From the NCBI GenBank assembly GCA_029260755.1, contig JAJDCQ010000059.1, positions 24,084 through 88,083 of the forward strand: a DNA stretch of 64,000 bases, written 5' to 3'. This document shows positions 34,214-43,085 of this stretch, piece by piece. Made by a program: the position numbers and the translations under genes. The DNA is from Planctomycetota bacterium (lineage in GTDB: Bacteria > Planctomycetota > J058 > JAJDCQ01). Position 1 is the first letter of the stretch, and every line of letters begins with the position of its first letter. The notes below the pieces were generated by a model that saw nothing but the letters and a program-made list of their open reading frames with translations, was not told the origin of the DNA and did no database searches.

Positions 34214-35431
34214 TCAGTCCGCGCGGCCCGGGTAGAACCGAAGCACGCGCACGCCGTCGAGGGCGCCGGCGGCGCGGGCGGCCTCGAGGTCGCGGGCGAC
34301 GCGGCCGTGCTCGACGAGGACGAGGACGGCCGCCGCCCCTCGGACCAGGGCCGCGAGGTCGTCGCCGTAGCCCATGCCCGGGACGAGGGGGTCGTGCTGC
34401 TCGACGGTCAGCCCTTCCGCGCGGAGGCGCTCGACGATGGCGGTCGCGGGGCTGCTCCGCACGTCGTAGGTCTCGGGCTTGTAGGCGGCGCCGAGGGCGA
34501 CGATGCGGCCGTCGCCGGGATCGCCGAGCTCGGCGCGAATACGCGTGGCGATGCGCTCGGGCTGCTCGTCGTTGATCGTTCTCGCCGTTCGGAGGAGCCG
34601 GGCTCCGTCGCGGTCGGTCTCGGCGAGGAACCAGGGGTCGACCGGGATGCAGTGGCCGCCGACGCCGATCCCGGGCATGAGGATCCCGACGCGGGGGTGA
34701 CAGTTGGCGAGGTTGATAGCCTCCACCGGGTCGACCTCGAGCCCTTCGCAGAGGCGGGCGAGCTCGTTCGCGAGGGCGACGTTGACGTCGCGGTAGGCGT
34801 TCTCCATCAGCTTCACCGACTCCGCCGTCACGTCGTCGGTGATGAGGAGCTTGCCCTTCGCGAACGAGGCGTAGAGGGCGCGGGCGGCCTCGGCGCTCCG
34901 GTCGTCGACCCCGCCGAAGAGGCGGTCGTTGTGGACGATCTCGAGGAAGACGTTGCCGGGCAGGATCCGCTCGGGGCAGTGACAGAGCATCACGTCGCCG
35001 GGCACGGCGTGCCCCGACCGCTCGAGGATCGGCTGGATCACGTCGCGGCACGTCCGCGGCGGGACGGTCGACTCGACGATGACGAGGTTGCCCGGGCGCA
35101 GGTGCGGCACGATCGCCTCGGCCGCGGCGCGCACGGCCGAGAGATCGGCGGCGCGCCGGTCGGGGTCGAGCGGCGTCGGGACCGCGAGGATGAAGACGTC
35201 GGCGGGCTCGGGCGTCGGCGAGCCCCGGAGGTTCTCGCGGACGGCCGGCTCCTGGCGGATCGCCGCGATCTCCTGCTCGGTGATCGGCAGGACGTCGCCG
35301 GCGATCGCCTCGAGCACCTTCGCGTCGAGGTCGACGCCGACCACCTCGTGCCCGCCGCGGGCGAGCATGATCCCGAGCGGCAGACCGACGTAGCCGCATC
35401 CGAGGACGACGACCCGGCGCCGCTCGCTCAC
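34214..35431 (-). CDS. wecC: UDP-N-acetyl-D-mannosamine dehydrogenase (UDP-ManNAcA formation)
   Basis: 405 residues from a GTG in a GTGA overlap with wecB. UDP-sugar dehydrogenase fold: VVVLGCGYVGLPLG (7-20) binds NAD; FILAVPTPLD (80-89); ESTVPPRT (120-127); the central domain helix with KLMENAYRDVNVALANELA; and the catalytic Cys261 in GVGGHCIPVDPWFL. It oxidises UDP-ManNAc twice to the uronate. Coupling to WecB, which supplies UDP-ManNAc, supports this over UDP-glucose dehydrogenase. The product would be an acidic sugar donor for one of the nearby glycosyltransferases. Confidence 0.9.
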   Translation of the reverse strand: MSERRRVVVLGCGYVGLPLGIMLARGGHEVVGVDLDAKVLEAIAGDVLPITEQEIAAIRQEPAVRENLRGSPTPEPADVFILAVPTPLDPDRRAADLSAVRAAAEAIVPHLRPGNLVIVESTVPPRTCRDVIQPILERSGHAVPGDVMLCHCPERILPGNVFLEIVHNDRLFGGVDDRSAEAARALYASFAKGKLLITDDVTAESVKLMENAYRDVNVALANELARLCEGLEVDPVEAINLANCHPRVGILMPGIGVGGHCIPVDPWFLAETDRDGARLLRTARTINDEQPERIATRIRAELGDPGDGRIVALGAAYKPETYDVRSSPATAIVERLRAEGLTVEQHDPLVPGMGYGDDLAALVRGAAAVLVLVEHGRVARDLEAARAAGALDGVRVLRFYPGRAD

Positions 35432-36600
35432 GGCGCGAACGCGCTCGGCGCGGCGACGTCGATGCCCACGGCGCGAACGAGCGCGGCGGCGATCCGGGCG
35501 CACGCCTTCCCGTCGCCGTAAGGGCTGGCGCCCGGGCGCATCCGCTCCCACGCATCGCCGCGGGGGAGGAGCTCGTCGAGCGCGCCGAGGATCGTCTCGG
35601 TCTCGGTGCCGACGAGGCGCGAGGCGCCCGCCTCGACCGCCTCGGGGCGCTCGGTGTTCTCGCGGACGACCAGGACGGGGACGCGCAGCGACGGCGCCTC
35701 CTCCTGGATCCCGCCCGAGTCGGTCACGATCACGGTCGAGCGCTTCATCACCCAGACCAGCGCGTCGTAGGGGAGCGGCGCGAGGAGGCGCACGTTCGGC
35801 AGGCCGGAGAGGGCGTCGAGGGCGGCGTCGCGGACGTTCGGGTTGAGGTGGACCGGGAAGACGACCTCGACCTCGTCCGGCCGTTCCGTCGCGACGCGTC
35901 GGAGCGCCTCGAAGGCGTGCGCGTGCCCCTCGCCGAAGCTCTCGCGGCGATGCAGGGTCACCAGGATGAGCTTGCGGTCGGTCGCCTCGAGCCCGTCGAG
36001 GCCGAGGGCGGCGTCGGGCAGGCGGTCGCGCTCGGCGATGTCGAGGAGCGCGTCGATCACCGTGTTGCCGGTCACGAGCACGGTCGCCGGGTCGATCCCG
36101 TCGGCGAGCAGGTTCGCCTCCGAGGTGGCCGTCGGCGGGAAGTGGAGGTCGGCGACCGGCCCGAGGAGGCGCCGGTTCATCTCCTCGGGGAACGGCGAGC
36201 GCTTGTTGCCGGTCCGCAGGCCGGCCTCGACGTGGGCGACCTGGATGTCGGAGCCGTGGAGGAACGCGGCCAGGCCGCACGCGAACGCGGTCGTCGTGTC
36301 CCCCTGGACCGCGACGACGGCCGGCCGGATCTCGTCGAGGAGCGACGAGAACGCGGTCAGCGCCCGCGCGGCGACCTCGGTCGGCGTCTGGCCGGGCCGC
36401 ATGAGCCCCATGTCGTGATCGGCCGCGAGGCCGAACACGGCGAACACCTGATCGAGCATCTCCTTGTGCTGGCCCGTCGAGACGACGAGCGTCTCGACGG
36501 CATCGCCGTGGGCGGCCCGGAGGTGGGCGACCAGCGGGAGGAGCTTGATCGCGTCGGGCCGCGTCCCGACGACGACGACGATCCGGGGCCGCTCGCTCAC
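35428..36600 (-). CDS. wecB: UDP-N-acetylglucosamine 2-epimerase (non-hydrolysing)
   Basis: 390 residues, GTG start in an overlap with the SDR gene. Motifs in order: VVVVGTRPDAIKLLPLVAHL, VSTGQHKEMLDQ, VAVQGDTTTAFACGLAAF, VAHVEAGLRTGNKRSPFPEE, VTLHRRESFG, VFPVHLNP, VIVTDSGGIQEEAPSL and VLVVRENTERPEA. All are conserved in the non-hydrolysing epimerases that make UDP-ManNAc from UDP-GlcNAc. Together with wecC it supplies UDP-ManNAcA. Confidence 0.95.
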   Translation of the reverse strand: MSERPRIVVVVGTRPDAIKLLPLVAHLRAAHGDAVETLVVSTGQHKEMLDQVFAVFGLAADHDMGLMRPGQTPTEVAARALTAFSSLLDEIRPAVVAVQGDTTTAFACGLAAFLHGSDIQVAHVEAGLRTGNKRSPFPEEMNRRLLGPVADLHFPPTATSEANLLADGIDPATVLVTGNTVIDALLDIAERDRLPDAALGLDGLEATDRKLILVTLHRRESFGEGHAHAFEALRRVATERPDEVEVVFPVHLNPNVRDAALDALSGLPNVRLLAPLPYDALVWVMKRSTVIVTDSGGIQEEAPSLRVPVLVVRENTERPEAVEAGASRLVGTETETILGALDELLPRGDAWERMRPGASPYGDGKACARIAAALVRAVGIDVAAPSAFAP

Positions 36601-37547
36601 AGCTCGTAGACCTCGCGCATCCAGTCGATCGTCTTCGGGAGCCCCTCCTCGAGGGTGATCGACGGGTCGTGGCCGAGGTCCCGGATGGCCTTGTCGACGT
36701 CGGGCCGCTTGTTCGTCACGTTCGCCTCCTCCTTCGGGAGGTAGGTGACGAGCGAGTCGTCGCGACCGACCCGCTCGAGGATCATCTCGGAGAGCTCGCG
36801 GACGCTCCGGTACTCGGTGCCGCCGACGTTGTAGGTCTCTCCCGACCGGAACCGCTCGACGCCGCGGACGAGCGTCGCCATCAGGTCGTCGACGTACATG
36901 AACACCCGGTGGTAGCCCTCGAAGACGGTGTAGGGCTCGCCCTTGAGCGCCCGGTAGGCGAAGAGGCAGACGACGCTCCGGTACGGGTGGTAGCGCTCGC
37001 CCGGCCCGTAGGCGTTGAAGAAGCGGAAAACCATCGTCTCGGTGCCCTGCTGCTCGATCGAGTTGCGGATCTGCTGCTCGTTGACCCACTTGCTGATCGC
37101 GTAGTCGTTCAGGTGCACCGGGGAGCGCGCGTCGAGCGCGTCCTCGCGGTAGGGGACGCCCTCGGGGAGCTCGCCGTAGACCTCGCTGCTGCTCGCGAAG
37201 ATAACTCGGAACCTTCGCCGCTCCTGGAGCCGGATGAGGTGCTTCGTCCCGATGACGTTCGTCTTCCAGAGCTGCTCGTAGTGGTCCTCGCCGTTGAGGC
37301 GGCCGAACTCGGCGGCGAGGTGGTAGACGAGGTCGCCCTCGCCGAGCTCGAGGTCGTCGACGACCCGCTGCAGCTGCCGGAACTCGGCGAGGTCGCAGCG
37401 CCGGTAGCGCTCCTGCCAGGAGTGCTCGACGCCGGTGACGTGCACCTCGAATCCGGCGGCGCCGAGGGCGGCGACGAGAGGTCGGCCCAGGGTGCCGAGC
37501 CCGCCGGTCACCAGGATGCGGCGGGGTCGGAACGGGGTGTCGCTCAT
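36597..37547 (-). CDS. Extended SDR NAD-dependent epimerase/dehydratase
   Basis: 316 residues. NAD loop LVTGGLGTLGRPLVAAL (12-28), catalytic Tyr/Lys in LNDYAISKWVNEQQI (YxxxK), upstream SSSEVYG with the catalytic Ser, then FRFFNAYGPGERYHPYRSV. These features place it with UDP-glucose 4-epimerase and nucleotide-sugar dehydratase relatives, but the exact substrate cannot be read. It is the first gene of the seven-gene operon and overlaps wecB by 4 bp, so a nucleotide sugar for the same glycan is the likely product. Confidence 0.85.
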   Translation of the reverse strand: MSDTPFRPRRILVTGGLGTLGRPLVAALGAAGFEVHVTGVEHSWQERYRRCDLAEFRQLQRVVDDLELGEGDLVYHLAAEFGRLNGEDHYEQLWKTNVIGTKHLIRLQERRRFRVIFASSSEVYGELPEGVPYREDALDARSPVHLNDYAISKWVNEQQIRNSIEQQGTETMVFRFFNAYGPGERYHPYRSVVCLFAYRALKGEPYTVFEGYHRVFMYVDDLMATLVRGVERFRSGETYNVGGTEYRSVRELSEMILERVGRDDSLVTYLPKEEANVTNKRPDVDKAIRDLGHDPSITLEEGLPKTIDWMREVYEL

Positions 37548-37642
37548 CGGAGGGTCCTCGCGGGGCCGGGTCCGCGCCCGGGCGCGGGGCGCGTCACCTT
37601 ACGGCGTGGAGCGGGAGGGGACAAGCGGGGCGCGCGGAACGG

Positions 37643-39730
37643 TCACCGGTCGCGGATCGGCCAGATGGTGACGGACCGCGCCGTCACCCAGACGAGGCGG
37701 TCGCCCGCGATGAGCAGCTCGCCGGGGATCGCATCCTCCTTCGCGAGCGAGGCGACGACGCGAACGTCTCCGGGGGACGCGAGGACGATCCCCTCGAGGC
37801 TCGGCACGAGGACGGCGCCGAGGCCGCCCGGACGCGACACGACGAGGGCGCGCCCGGGGAGGGCGGCGGTCCGGCCGAGCGCGGCGCGCGTCTCGAAGTG
37901 CCATCCGGGCGCGAGCGCGGGGAGGGTCGCCGTCGCGACGCCGGAGACGCCGGTCAGGACGACGCGGCCGTGCGCGACCCCGTCGAGCCGTCCGCCTCGG
38001 GACGTCGTCGCGAGCCGGACCCCATCGTCGATCCGGATGAGCTCGACCCGGGCCGAGTCGGTCGGAGCGTGGACGAGCACGTCGTCGAGGAGGAGAGGGG
38101 GCGACCACTCGTCGGGCTCGTTCACCCGCTTGCTCCAGGCGACGCGTTGACGCTCTCGCGTGGCCCGGAAGCGGCGCTGCTCGTCGACGATCGACCGGTC
38201 GTGGAGCCGAAGCCAGCGGATCGCGCCCGTCTCGGGATCGAGGCTCGCGAGGGCGCCCGCGTTGGTCGTGACGACGAGGTCGTCACCGCGCGCGGAGATC
38301 GCCGCGACCGGCGGTCGCAGGCTCAGAAGGCCCCGGTAGATCGCGTGGGGGAGGACGTCGGGGAGCTGGGTGGCCGTCCAGCGGAGGCGCTCGCTCCGCG
38401 CGACGCGCGCGGCCCAGCGGAGCGCGCCGGTCGCGCGGTCGAGGGCGACGACCCACGCCTGCTCGGGCGAGGCGGCGGAGAACGCGGCGACGGCGACGGC
38501 GTCGCCGGGGATCGGCTCCGGCGCGCCGACGGCGACGAGGCCGCCGCCGATCTGGTCGAGCGAGCGGCGCCAGCTCAGCGCGCCGTCGCGGGCGGAGACG
38601 GCCACCACCGCGGCGACGGACGCGTCCGCCGGCACCGGGTTCGGCCAGCGAACGCGCATCCAGGTCGGAACGAGGGGCGACGGCGGCGGGGCGAGGGTCG
38701 CGAACGCGACGTCGCGCTCGACGCGGACGCCGAACGTCGGCGGCAGACGCTGCGAGGCGTGGATCCGACCGGCGCGGCCCTCGAGTCGGCTCGCGCCCGC
38801 CGGCGCGGCGACTCTCCACACGACCTTGCCGGCGACCAGATCGAAGCCCCGGAGCTCGGAGCCCGTATGGATGAGGACGAGATCGGAGCCCGGGACGGCG
38901 CTCGCCCGCGGCTCGACGGAGTCGGGGCTCCTCACCTCGGCGACGGCGAACCGGGCGCTCGCGGCGGTCGGCACGCCCGACCTCGCCGTCGCGCCCGCGA
39001 GGTCCGGGAACGGCAGGGTCGCGGAGGCGACGCCCGATGCGGAGAGCGCGCGGTGCGGAGGGTCGGCCGGCCTCGCCCGGTCGAGGACGCCCTCGACGGC
39101 GTCGAGCGCGTCGCGGGCGCGCCGCGCCACTCGCGGGGAAAGCTCCTCGACGAGGAGACCCCGGAGGACCGACCGGGCGGCGCGGAGGCTGCCGGCCTCG
39201 ACGAGGCCGCTCGCCGCCACGAGGAGGGCGCGGTCGGTCCCCTCGAGCGCTCGATACGAGGACGCGACGCGGACCAGGTGCTGCGGCGAGCCGCTCGCCC
39301 GCGCCCGGGCGAGGGCGCGTCGACCTTCCCCCTCGAAGCGGCGGACGAACGCGGCGCGGAGCGGCGGCGGCGCGGCGGTCACGCGGCGGCGGACCAGCTC
39401 GGCGCACGGCCGGTAGAGGCGCTCGTCATCCGGGTCTGGACCGAGCATCTCGGACCGGGCCGCGAGGAAGCCGAGCGCCTTCGCGCCGTCATCCCACCTC
39501 CCCTTCGCGATCGCCCGGTCCAACGCCGCGAATCGTTCGACGACGGCGGCGTCGCCCGGGACGGTGACGCCGACGAGCGCGGCCGGGGTCGTGGCGAGTC
39601 GCGGCGCGGCGGGCTCGTCGTCGGCCTCGGCCGTGCAGAGCCAGAGGACGGTGAGGACGGTCGCCGTCAGGAGCGTGGCCGGGACGATCGCGCGCGGAGA
39701 AGGGCGTGGCGTGGCGGCGGGGGAAGGCAT
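37643..39730 (-). CDS. PQQ-like beta-propeller protein with N-terminal membrane anchor
   Basis: 695 residues from MPSPAATPRP. A single hydrophobic segment (about 14-34, VPATLLTATVLTVLWLC) is a signal anchor or signal peptide. Residues about 60-230 are helical and Arg-rich. From about 250 to the end, blade-like repeats appear: GSELRGFDLVAGKVVWRVAA, SARDGALSWRRSL, ALDRATGALRWAARVARS, SLDPETGAIRWLRLHD and GDRLVWVTARSVTIW, the G-x-x-x-W pattern of PQQ-binding-like (BamB-type) propellers. No PQQ dehydrogenase residues are evident, so a structural or binding role outside the membrane is likely. The start is set by a -10 box ending 7 nt before this ATG; an ATG 9 bp upstream sits inside the box. Confidence 0.75.
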   Translation of the reverse strand: MPSPAATPRPSPRAIVPATLLTATVLTVLWLCTAEADDEPAAPRLATTPAALVGVTVPGDAAVVERFAALDRAIAKGRWDDGAKALGFLAARSEMLGPDPDDERLYRPCAELVRRRVTAAPPPLRAAFVRRFEGEGRRALARARASGSPQHLVRVASSYRALEGTDRALLVAASGLVEAGSLRAARSVLRGLLVEELSPRVARRARDALDAVEGVLDRARPADPPHRALSASGVASATLPFPDLAGATARSGVPTAASARFAVAEVRSPDSVEPRASAVPGSDLVLIHTGSELRGFDLVAGKVVWRVAAPAGASRLEGRAGRIHASQRLPPTFGVRVERDVAFATLAPPPSPLVPTWMRVRWPNPVPADASVAAVVAVSARDGALSWRRSLDQIGGGLVAVGAPEPIPGDAVAVAAFSAASPEQAWVVALDRATGALRWAARVARSERLRWTATQLPDVLPHAIYRGLLSLRPPVAAISARGDDLVVTTNAGALASLDPETGAIRWLRLHDRSIVDEQRRFRATRERQRVAWSKRVNEPDEWSPPLLLDDVLVHAPTDSARVELIRIDDGVRLATTSRGGRLDGVAHGRVVLTGVSGVATATLPALAPGWHFETRAALGRTAALPGRALVVSRPGGLGAVLVPSLEGIVLASPGDVRVVASLAKEDAIPGELLIAGDRLVWVTARSVTIWPIRDR

Positions 39731-39737
39731 CGCGCTC

Positions 39738-39746
39738 ATTCTAGCA
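39738..39746 (-). promoter_or_regulatory. Extended -10 at the propeller gene
   Basis: On the minus strand TGC-TAGAAT (5/6 plus TGN), ending 7 nt before the ATG at 39730. No strong -35. If used, the mRNA would be leaderless. Confidence 0.4.
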
Positions 39747-39762
39747 TCGGCGGGCGCCGCGC

Positions 39763-41190
39763 TCAGACGGAGATCCCCTTCCAGCGGCCCGACCGGAAGC
39801 GGAGCCACGACGCGAGGGCGAAGCTGATCATGTAGCCGACGTAGGCGAGCCAGACGATCGTGATCGGCGCCTTCAGGACGAGGGCGAGAACGACTGCGAG
39901 CGGGACGAAGATCCCCCAGCCGGTGACGAGCTCCGCGATCAGGACGTAGATCGTATCGCCCGCGCCGTGGAGCGAGCGGGCGTAGATGATCCCGACGGCG
40001 TCGATCCCCTGGGCGAGGGCGACGATGACGAACGGGGCGACGCCCACCTCCACGACCGAGTCGAACGTCGTGAAGATCGACACGATCGGCCGGGCGAGAA
40101 CGGCGTAGAGGACGCCGAGGGCTGTGACGCTGAGAAAGCCGAGGCGCGCCGCCATGTCGCCGTAGCGGGTCGCAATCTCGGGGCGCCCGGCGCCGAGGCT
40201 CTGCGCGATCAACGTGGCCGCCGCGAGGCCGGTGCCGAGCGCGACGTGGAACGGGAGGCTGTGGACCTTGAAGACGATGTTCGCGGCGGCGGCCTCGTCG
40301 GTGCCGACCTGCTCGATGATCGCGATGAAGGTGTAGAAGCAGGTGAGGGCGAACGCCTGGAAGACGCGGGGCAAGCTCACTCGGATGATCGAGCCCACGA
40401 GCGCCCGATCGACGCCGCCGAAGCGCAGGGTGCCGTAGCGGGCGCGGAACGTGGGGAGCGCGACGGCGATCAGGCACGCGACCGCGCCGAGGCTGATCGA
40501 GATCGTGGTGGCGAGGGCGGCTCCGTCGGTGCCCATCGCCGGGATCGGGCCGAGGCCGAAGATCAGGATCGCGTTCAGGACGACGTTGGTGAAGTTGACC
40601 CCGACCATCAGCCACATGCTGAACTTCATCCGGCCGATGCCAAAGAAGAAGCCGCGGAACGTGTAGGTGATCATTGCCGGCAGGAGCCCGAGCGCCCGGA
40701 TCGCGAAGTAGCTGGTGGCGAGGTCGGCGACGAGCTCGTTCTTCGAGGCGAGGAACGGGATCCGCGCACCCCACCAGCCGGCGACGCTCGCCACGCCGCC
40801 CGCGACGAGGGTGATGATCAGCGCGCCGTCGAGGACGCGTCCGGCCTCGCGCTCGTCGCCCTCCCCGACGCGCCGGCCGGCGATCGCCTGCGTCCCGACC
40901 TGCACGGCGCCGAGGATCACGACGGCGATGAGCGCCGCGAACGTCGCGAGGCCGACGGCGGCGAGCTCGTTCTCGCCGAGGCGACCGACCATGACCGTGT
41001 CGGCGATGTCGAGGACCGTGTGGCTGAGCGTCCCGATCACCACCGGCACGCCGTAGAGGACGACGTCCCGGGCGAGCTGCCGGTCGGACGGGTCGGCCTG
41101 ACGCAGCCCCGGGGGGAGCGCCTCGTCGCGGACGCTGGTCGCGGAGGGCTGCGAGGCTTCGGGCTCGTCGGAGGAGGCGGGGTCGGTCAT
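39763..41190 (-). CDS. MATE-family efflux transporter
   Basis: 475 residues, twelve membrane helices in two related halves. Helix 1 region: LARDVVLYGVPVVIGTLSHTVLDIADTVMVGRLGENELAAVG, read in pieces, is the standard MatE opening (VDTxxVGxLG-like). The second half repeats the pattern with IIRVSLPRVFQAFALTCFYT. It should export small molecules by cation antiport. It could instead serve as a MOP-superfamily flippase, but the sequence looks like drug-type MATE (DinF/NorM) more than Wzx. The first 37 residues are polar. Start ATG chosen because upstream residues are unlike the family. Confidence 0.9.
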   Translation of the reverse strand: MTDPASSDEPEASQPSATSVRDEALPPGLRQADPSDRQLARDVVLYGVPVVIGTLSHTVLDIADTVMVGRLGENELAAVGLATFAALIAVVILGAVQVGTQAIAGRRVGEGDEREAGRVLDGALIITLVAGGVASVAGWWGARIPFLASKNELVADLATSYFAIRALGLLPAMITYTFRGFFFGIGRMKFSMWLMVGVNFTNVVLNAILIFGLGPIPAMGTDGAALATTISISLGAVACLIAVALPTFRARYGTLRFGGVDRALVGSIIRVSLPRVFQAFALTCFYTFIAIIEQVGTDEAAAANIVFKVHSLPFHVALGTGLAAATLIAQSLGAGRPEIATRYGDMAARLGFLSVTALGVLYAVLARPIVSIFTTFDSVVEVGVAPFVIVALAQGIDAVGIIYARSLHGAGDTIYVLIAELVTGWGIFVPLAVVLALVLKAPITIVWLAYVGYMISFALASWLRFRSGRWKGISV

Positions 41191-41224
41191 GGGCGAGGCG
41201 ATGGCGTCGGGTCGCCGCGGGCGG

Positions 41225-42124
41225 CTACCGGCCGCGTTGCTCGAGCAGGGAGCGGGCGGCGAGGAGCTGGGGGTCGCGTGGGCTGCGCGTGATCCGGTCG
41301 TCGAGGAGCGCGAAGGCGTGGTCGTCACGCCCGTCGTCGGCGAGGGCGAGGGCGAATCGCCGCCAGGTCACCGGGTCGTCGGCGCCATGGCGGAACGCCT
41401 CGCGATAGTGGTCGATGGCGCGCGACGTCACGGTCTCGAGCTTCGCCGCGAGGAGGTGAAGCTCCCGCGCGCGCTCGTGGGTGGTCGTCATGGAGGCCAG
41501 GAGGACCAGGTCGAGGTCGGCTCGTGAGACGCTCGTGCCTGGCTCCGGCCGTGCCGTTGGACTCTCGAAGGCGTCGGGCACGCCGGGGAGGGGTCCGAGC
41601 CTGTCGATCCCGGCGGTGGCGTGGGCGAGCGCGGCGCGGGGGTCGCCTGCCTTCTCGGCCTCGAGCGCGTCGAGGTAGGCGCTCGAGACCTCGAGATGAA
41701 GCGCGCGAACCTGCTCGACGAACAGAGCGATCACCAGCTCGCGCCTCTCGGCGAGGGCCTTCTGGAGTCGGGCGCGCTCGGCCTCGGGCCGATCGGTGAT
41801 CCGGTCGAGCGCCGGCGCGCGGCCGGCCGCGAGCGCGCGCCCGAGCTCGGCCTCGGAGATCGACCCGTCTCCGTCGGCGTCGTGGGCGAGGAGGAGCGCC
41901 GCCTGGGCGTCGGTCGGTGCCCACGCGGGCGTCAGCTCGGCCCGGAGCTTCGCGAGGTCGGGGCCGGGGTCACCGGAGTCGCCATCGGCGGACGTCGCAT
42001 TGTCGTCGGTCGCCAGGTCGGCGCTCGGGTCGTTCGCCGCGGGCGGCGGACAGCCCGAGGCCGCGGCGAGGAGCAGCGCGGCGAGGGCAGCGCCGATCCG
42101 CGGATCGGGGCAGGGGCCATTCAT
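41225..42124 (-). CDS. EF-hand-containing lipoprotein
   Basis: 299 residues. Signal peptide with lipobox AASGC, lipidated Cys25. An acidic low-complexity stretch (Asp/Ala/Ser, 30-56) leads into one complete EF-hand loop: D82-x-D84-x-D86-G-S88-x-S90-x-x-E93, which should bind calcium. The rest is helical; the last 80 residues (HYREAFRHGADDPVTWRRFA...DDRDHAFALLDDRI) look like two TPR units. An anchored calcium-dependent interaction protein is plausible. Divergent from the ABC-radical SAM operon, 73 bp apart. Confidence 0.8.
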   Translation of the reverse strand: MNGPCPDPRIGAALAALLLAAASGCPPPAANDPSADLATDDNATSADGDSGDPGPDLAKLRAELTPAWAPTDAQAALLLAHDADGDGSISEAELGRALAAGRAPALDRITDRPEAERARLQKALAERRELVIALFVEQVRALHLEVSSAYLDALEAEKAGDPRAALAHATAGIDRLGPLPGVPDAFESPTARPEPGTSVSRADLDLVLLASMTTTHERARELHLLAAKLETVTSRAIDHYREAFRHGADDPVTWRRFALALADDGRDDHAFALLDDRITRSPRDPQLLAARSLLEQRGR

Positions 42125-42197
42125 GGAACGTCTCCACCGAGGGGGACCACTGATGTCGCACCTTGCGGACACGAGCGCAAGGGAGTGTCATGGAGAC

Positions 42198-43082
42198 ATG
42201 AACGAGCCGACGGCGACGACGATCTTTCGAGTCGAGGACGCGCGGGTCGTCTTCCCGGGCGGCGCGGTCGGGCTCGACGGCGTCACCCTCGAGATCCGGG
42301 CCGGCGAACGGTTCGTGATCGTCGGGGAGAGCGGCGCTGGCAAGACGACGCTGCTCCGACTCCTCGTCGGGCTCGGTCGGCCGACCGCGGGGCGGGTTTG
42401 GCTCGACGGAGGCACCACGGGGCCGGCGGCGCCGAGCGAGCTCCGCGGACCGGCCGAGCGGGCGTTCCGACGCCGCGTCCAGCTCGCGGGGCAGGATGCG
42501 CGCGACGCGCTCGACCCGGCGCTGCCCGCGGGCGCGGCGGTGGCGCAGGGATACGCCCTCGCACGACCCGAGCTGCCGAAGGCGGACCGGCTGCGCGCGG
42601 CGAGGACGCTCCTCGGCGAGCTCGCCCTCGCGCCCGATCGGATCGACGCGCCGCCCTCGCGTCTCTCGGGCGGACAGTGTCGCCGCGTCGTCGTCGCGCG
42701 GGCGCTCGCCGCGCTCGGGTTCGTCCCGGGGGAGAGCGAGGGCGAGGCCGGTCCGGGTCGATCCGGCGCGAGCGGGGCGCTCCTCCTCGACGAGCCGACG
42801 GCCGGGCTCGATCCCGACCGGGCCGCGGCGCTCCTCGCGACCCTCGAGTCGGCGCGGCGGGCGCGATCGCTCGCCCTCGTGATCGTGACGCACGACCTCG
42901 CCGTCGCGCGGCGGGTGGCCGACCGGCTCGTCGTGATGCAGGCGGGCCGGGCCGTCGCGGCCGGATCGCGCGAGGAGCTGTTCGCCGGCGACGGGAGCTT
43001 CGTCTCCGAGGCGCCATACGCCCGCGCCCTCTCGGCGTCGCTCGCGGAGCGGGATCGCGCCCTGTCCGCCTGGAAGGCCTGA
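42198..43082 (+). CDS. ABC transporter ATP-binding protein, peptide/nickel (Opp/Dpp) type
   Basis: 294 residues. Walker A GESGAGKTT (43-51), Q-loop region VQLAGQDARDALDPA (94-108) as in Dpp/Opp ATPases, signature RLSGGQCRR (155-163) with a Cys where Gln/Arg is usual, Walker B ALLLDEPTAGLD (194-205) and the switch His in VTHDLAVARRVAD. An insertion of about 17 residues (GESEGEAGPGRSGASG) lies just before Walker B. No permease or binding protein is next to it. The gene ends 3 bp before the radical-SAM gene, so it belongs to that operon and probably powers export or uptake of the compound the operon makes or uses. Confidence 0.85.
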   Translation: MNEPTATTIFRVEDARVVFPGGAVGLDGVTLEIRAGERFVIVGESGAGKTTLLRLLVGLGRPTAGRVWLDGGTTGPAAPSELRGPAERAFRRRVQLAGQDARDALDPALPAGAAVAQGYALARPELPKADRLRAARTLLGELALAPDRIDAPPSRLSGGQCRRVVVARALAALGFVPGESEGEAGPGRSGASGALLLDEPTAGLDPDRAAALLATLESARRARSLALVIVTHDLAVARRVADRLVVMQAGRAVAAGSREELFAGDGSFVSEAPYARALSASLAERDRALSAWKA

Positions 43083-43085
43083 TCG

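Noticed and set aside
34203..35555. In-frame upstream extension of the GT4 gene at 33057-34202
   Set aside because: It would run over wecC in another frame; the GT4 N-terminus is complete from the ATG at 34202.
37643..39730. PQQ-dependent alcohol or glucose dehydrogenase
   Set aside because: Only the propeller blade pattern is present; the disulfide and catalytic Asp context of those enzymes is not visible.
39740..40774. In-frame upstream extension of the beta-propeller gene
   Set aside because: It covers the MATE gene in another frame and is Arg/His/Pro-rich; the signal segment and the -10 box fix the start near 39730.
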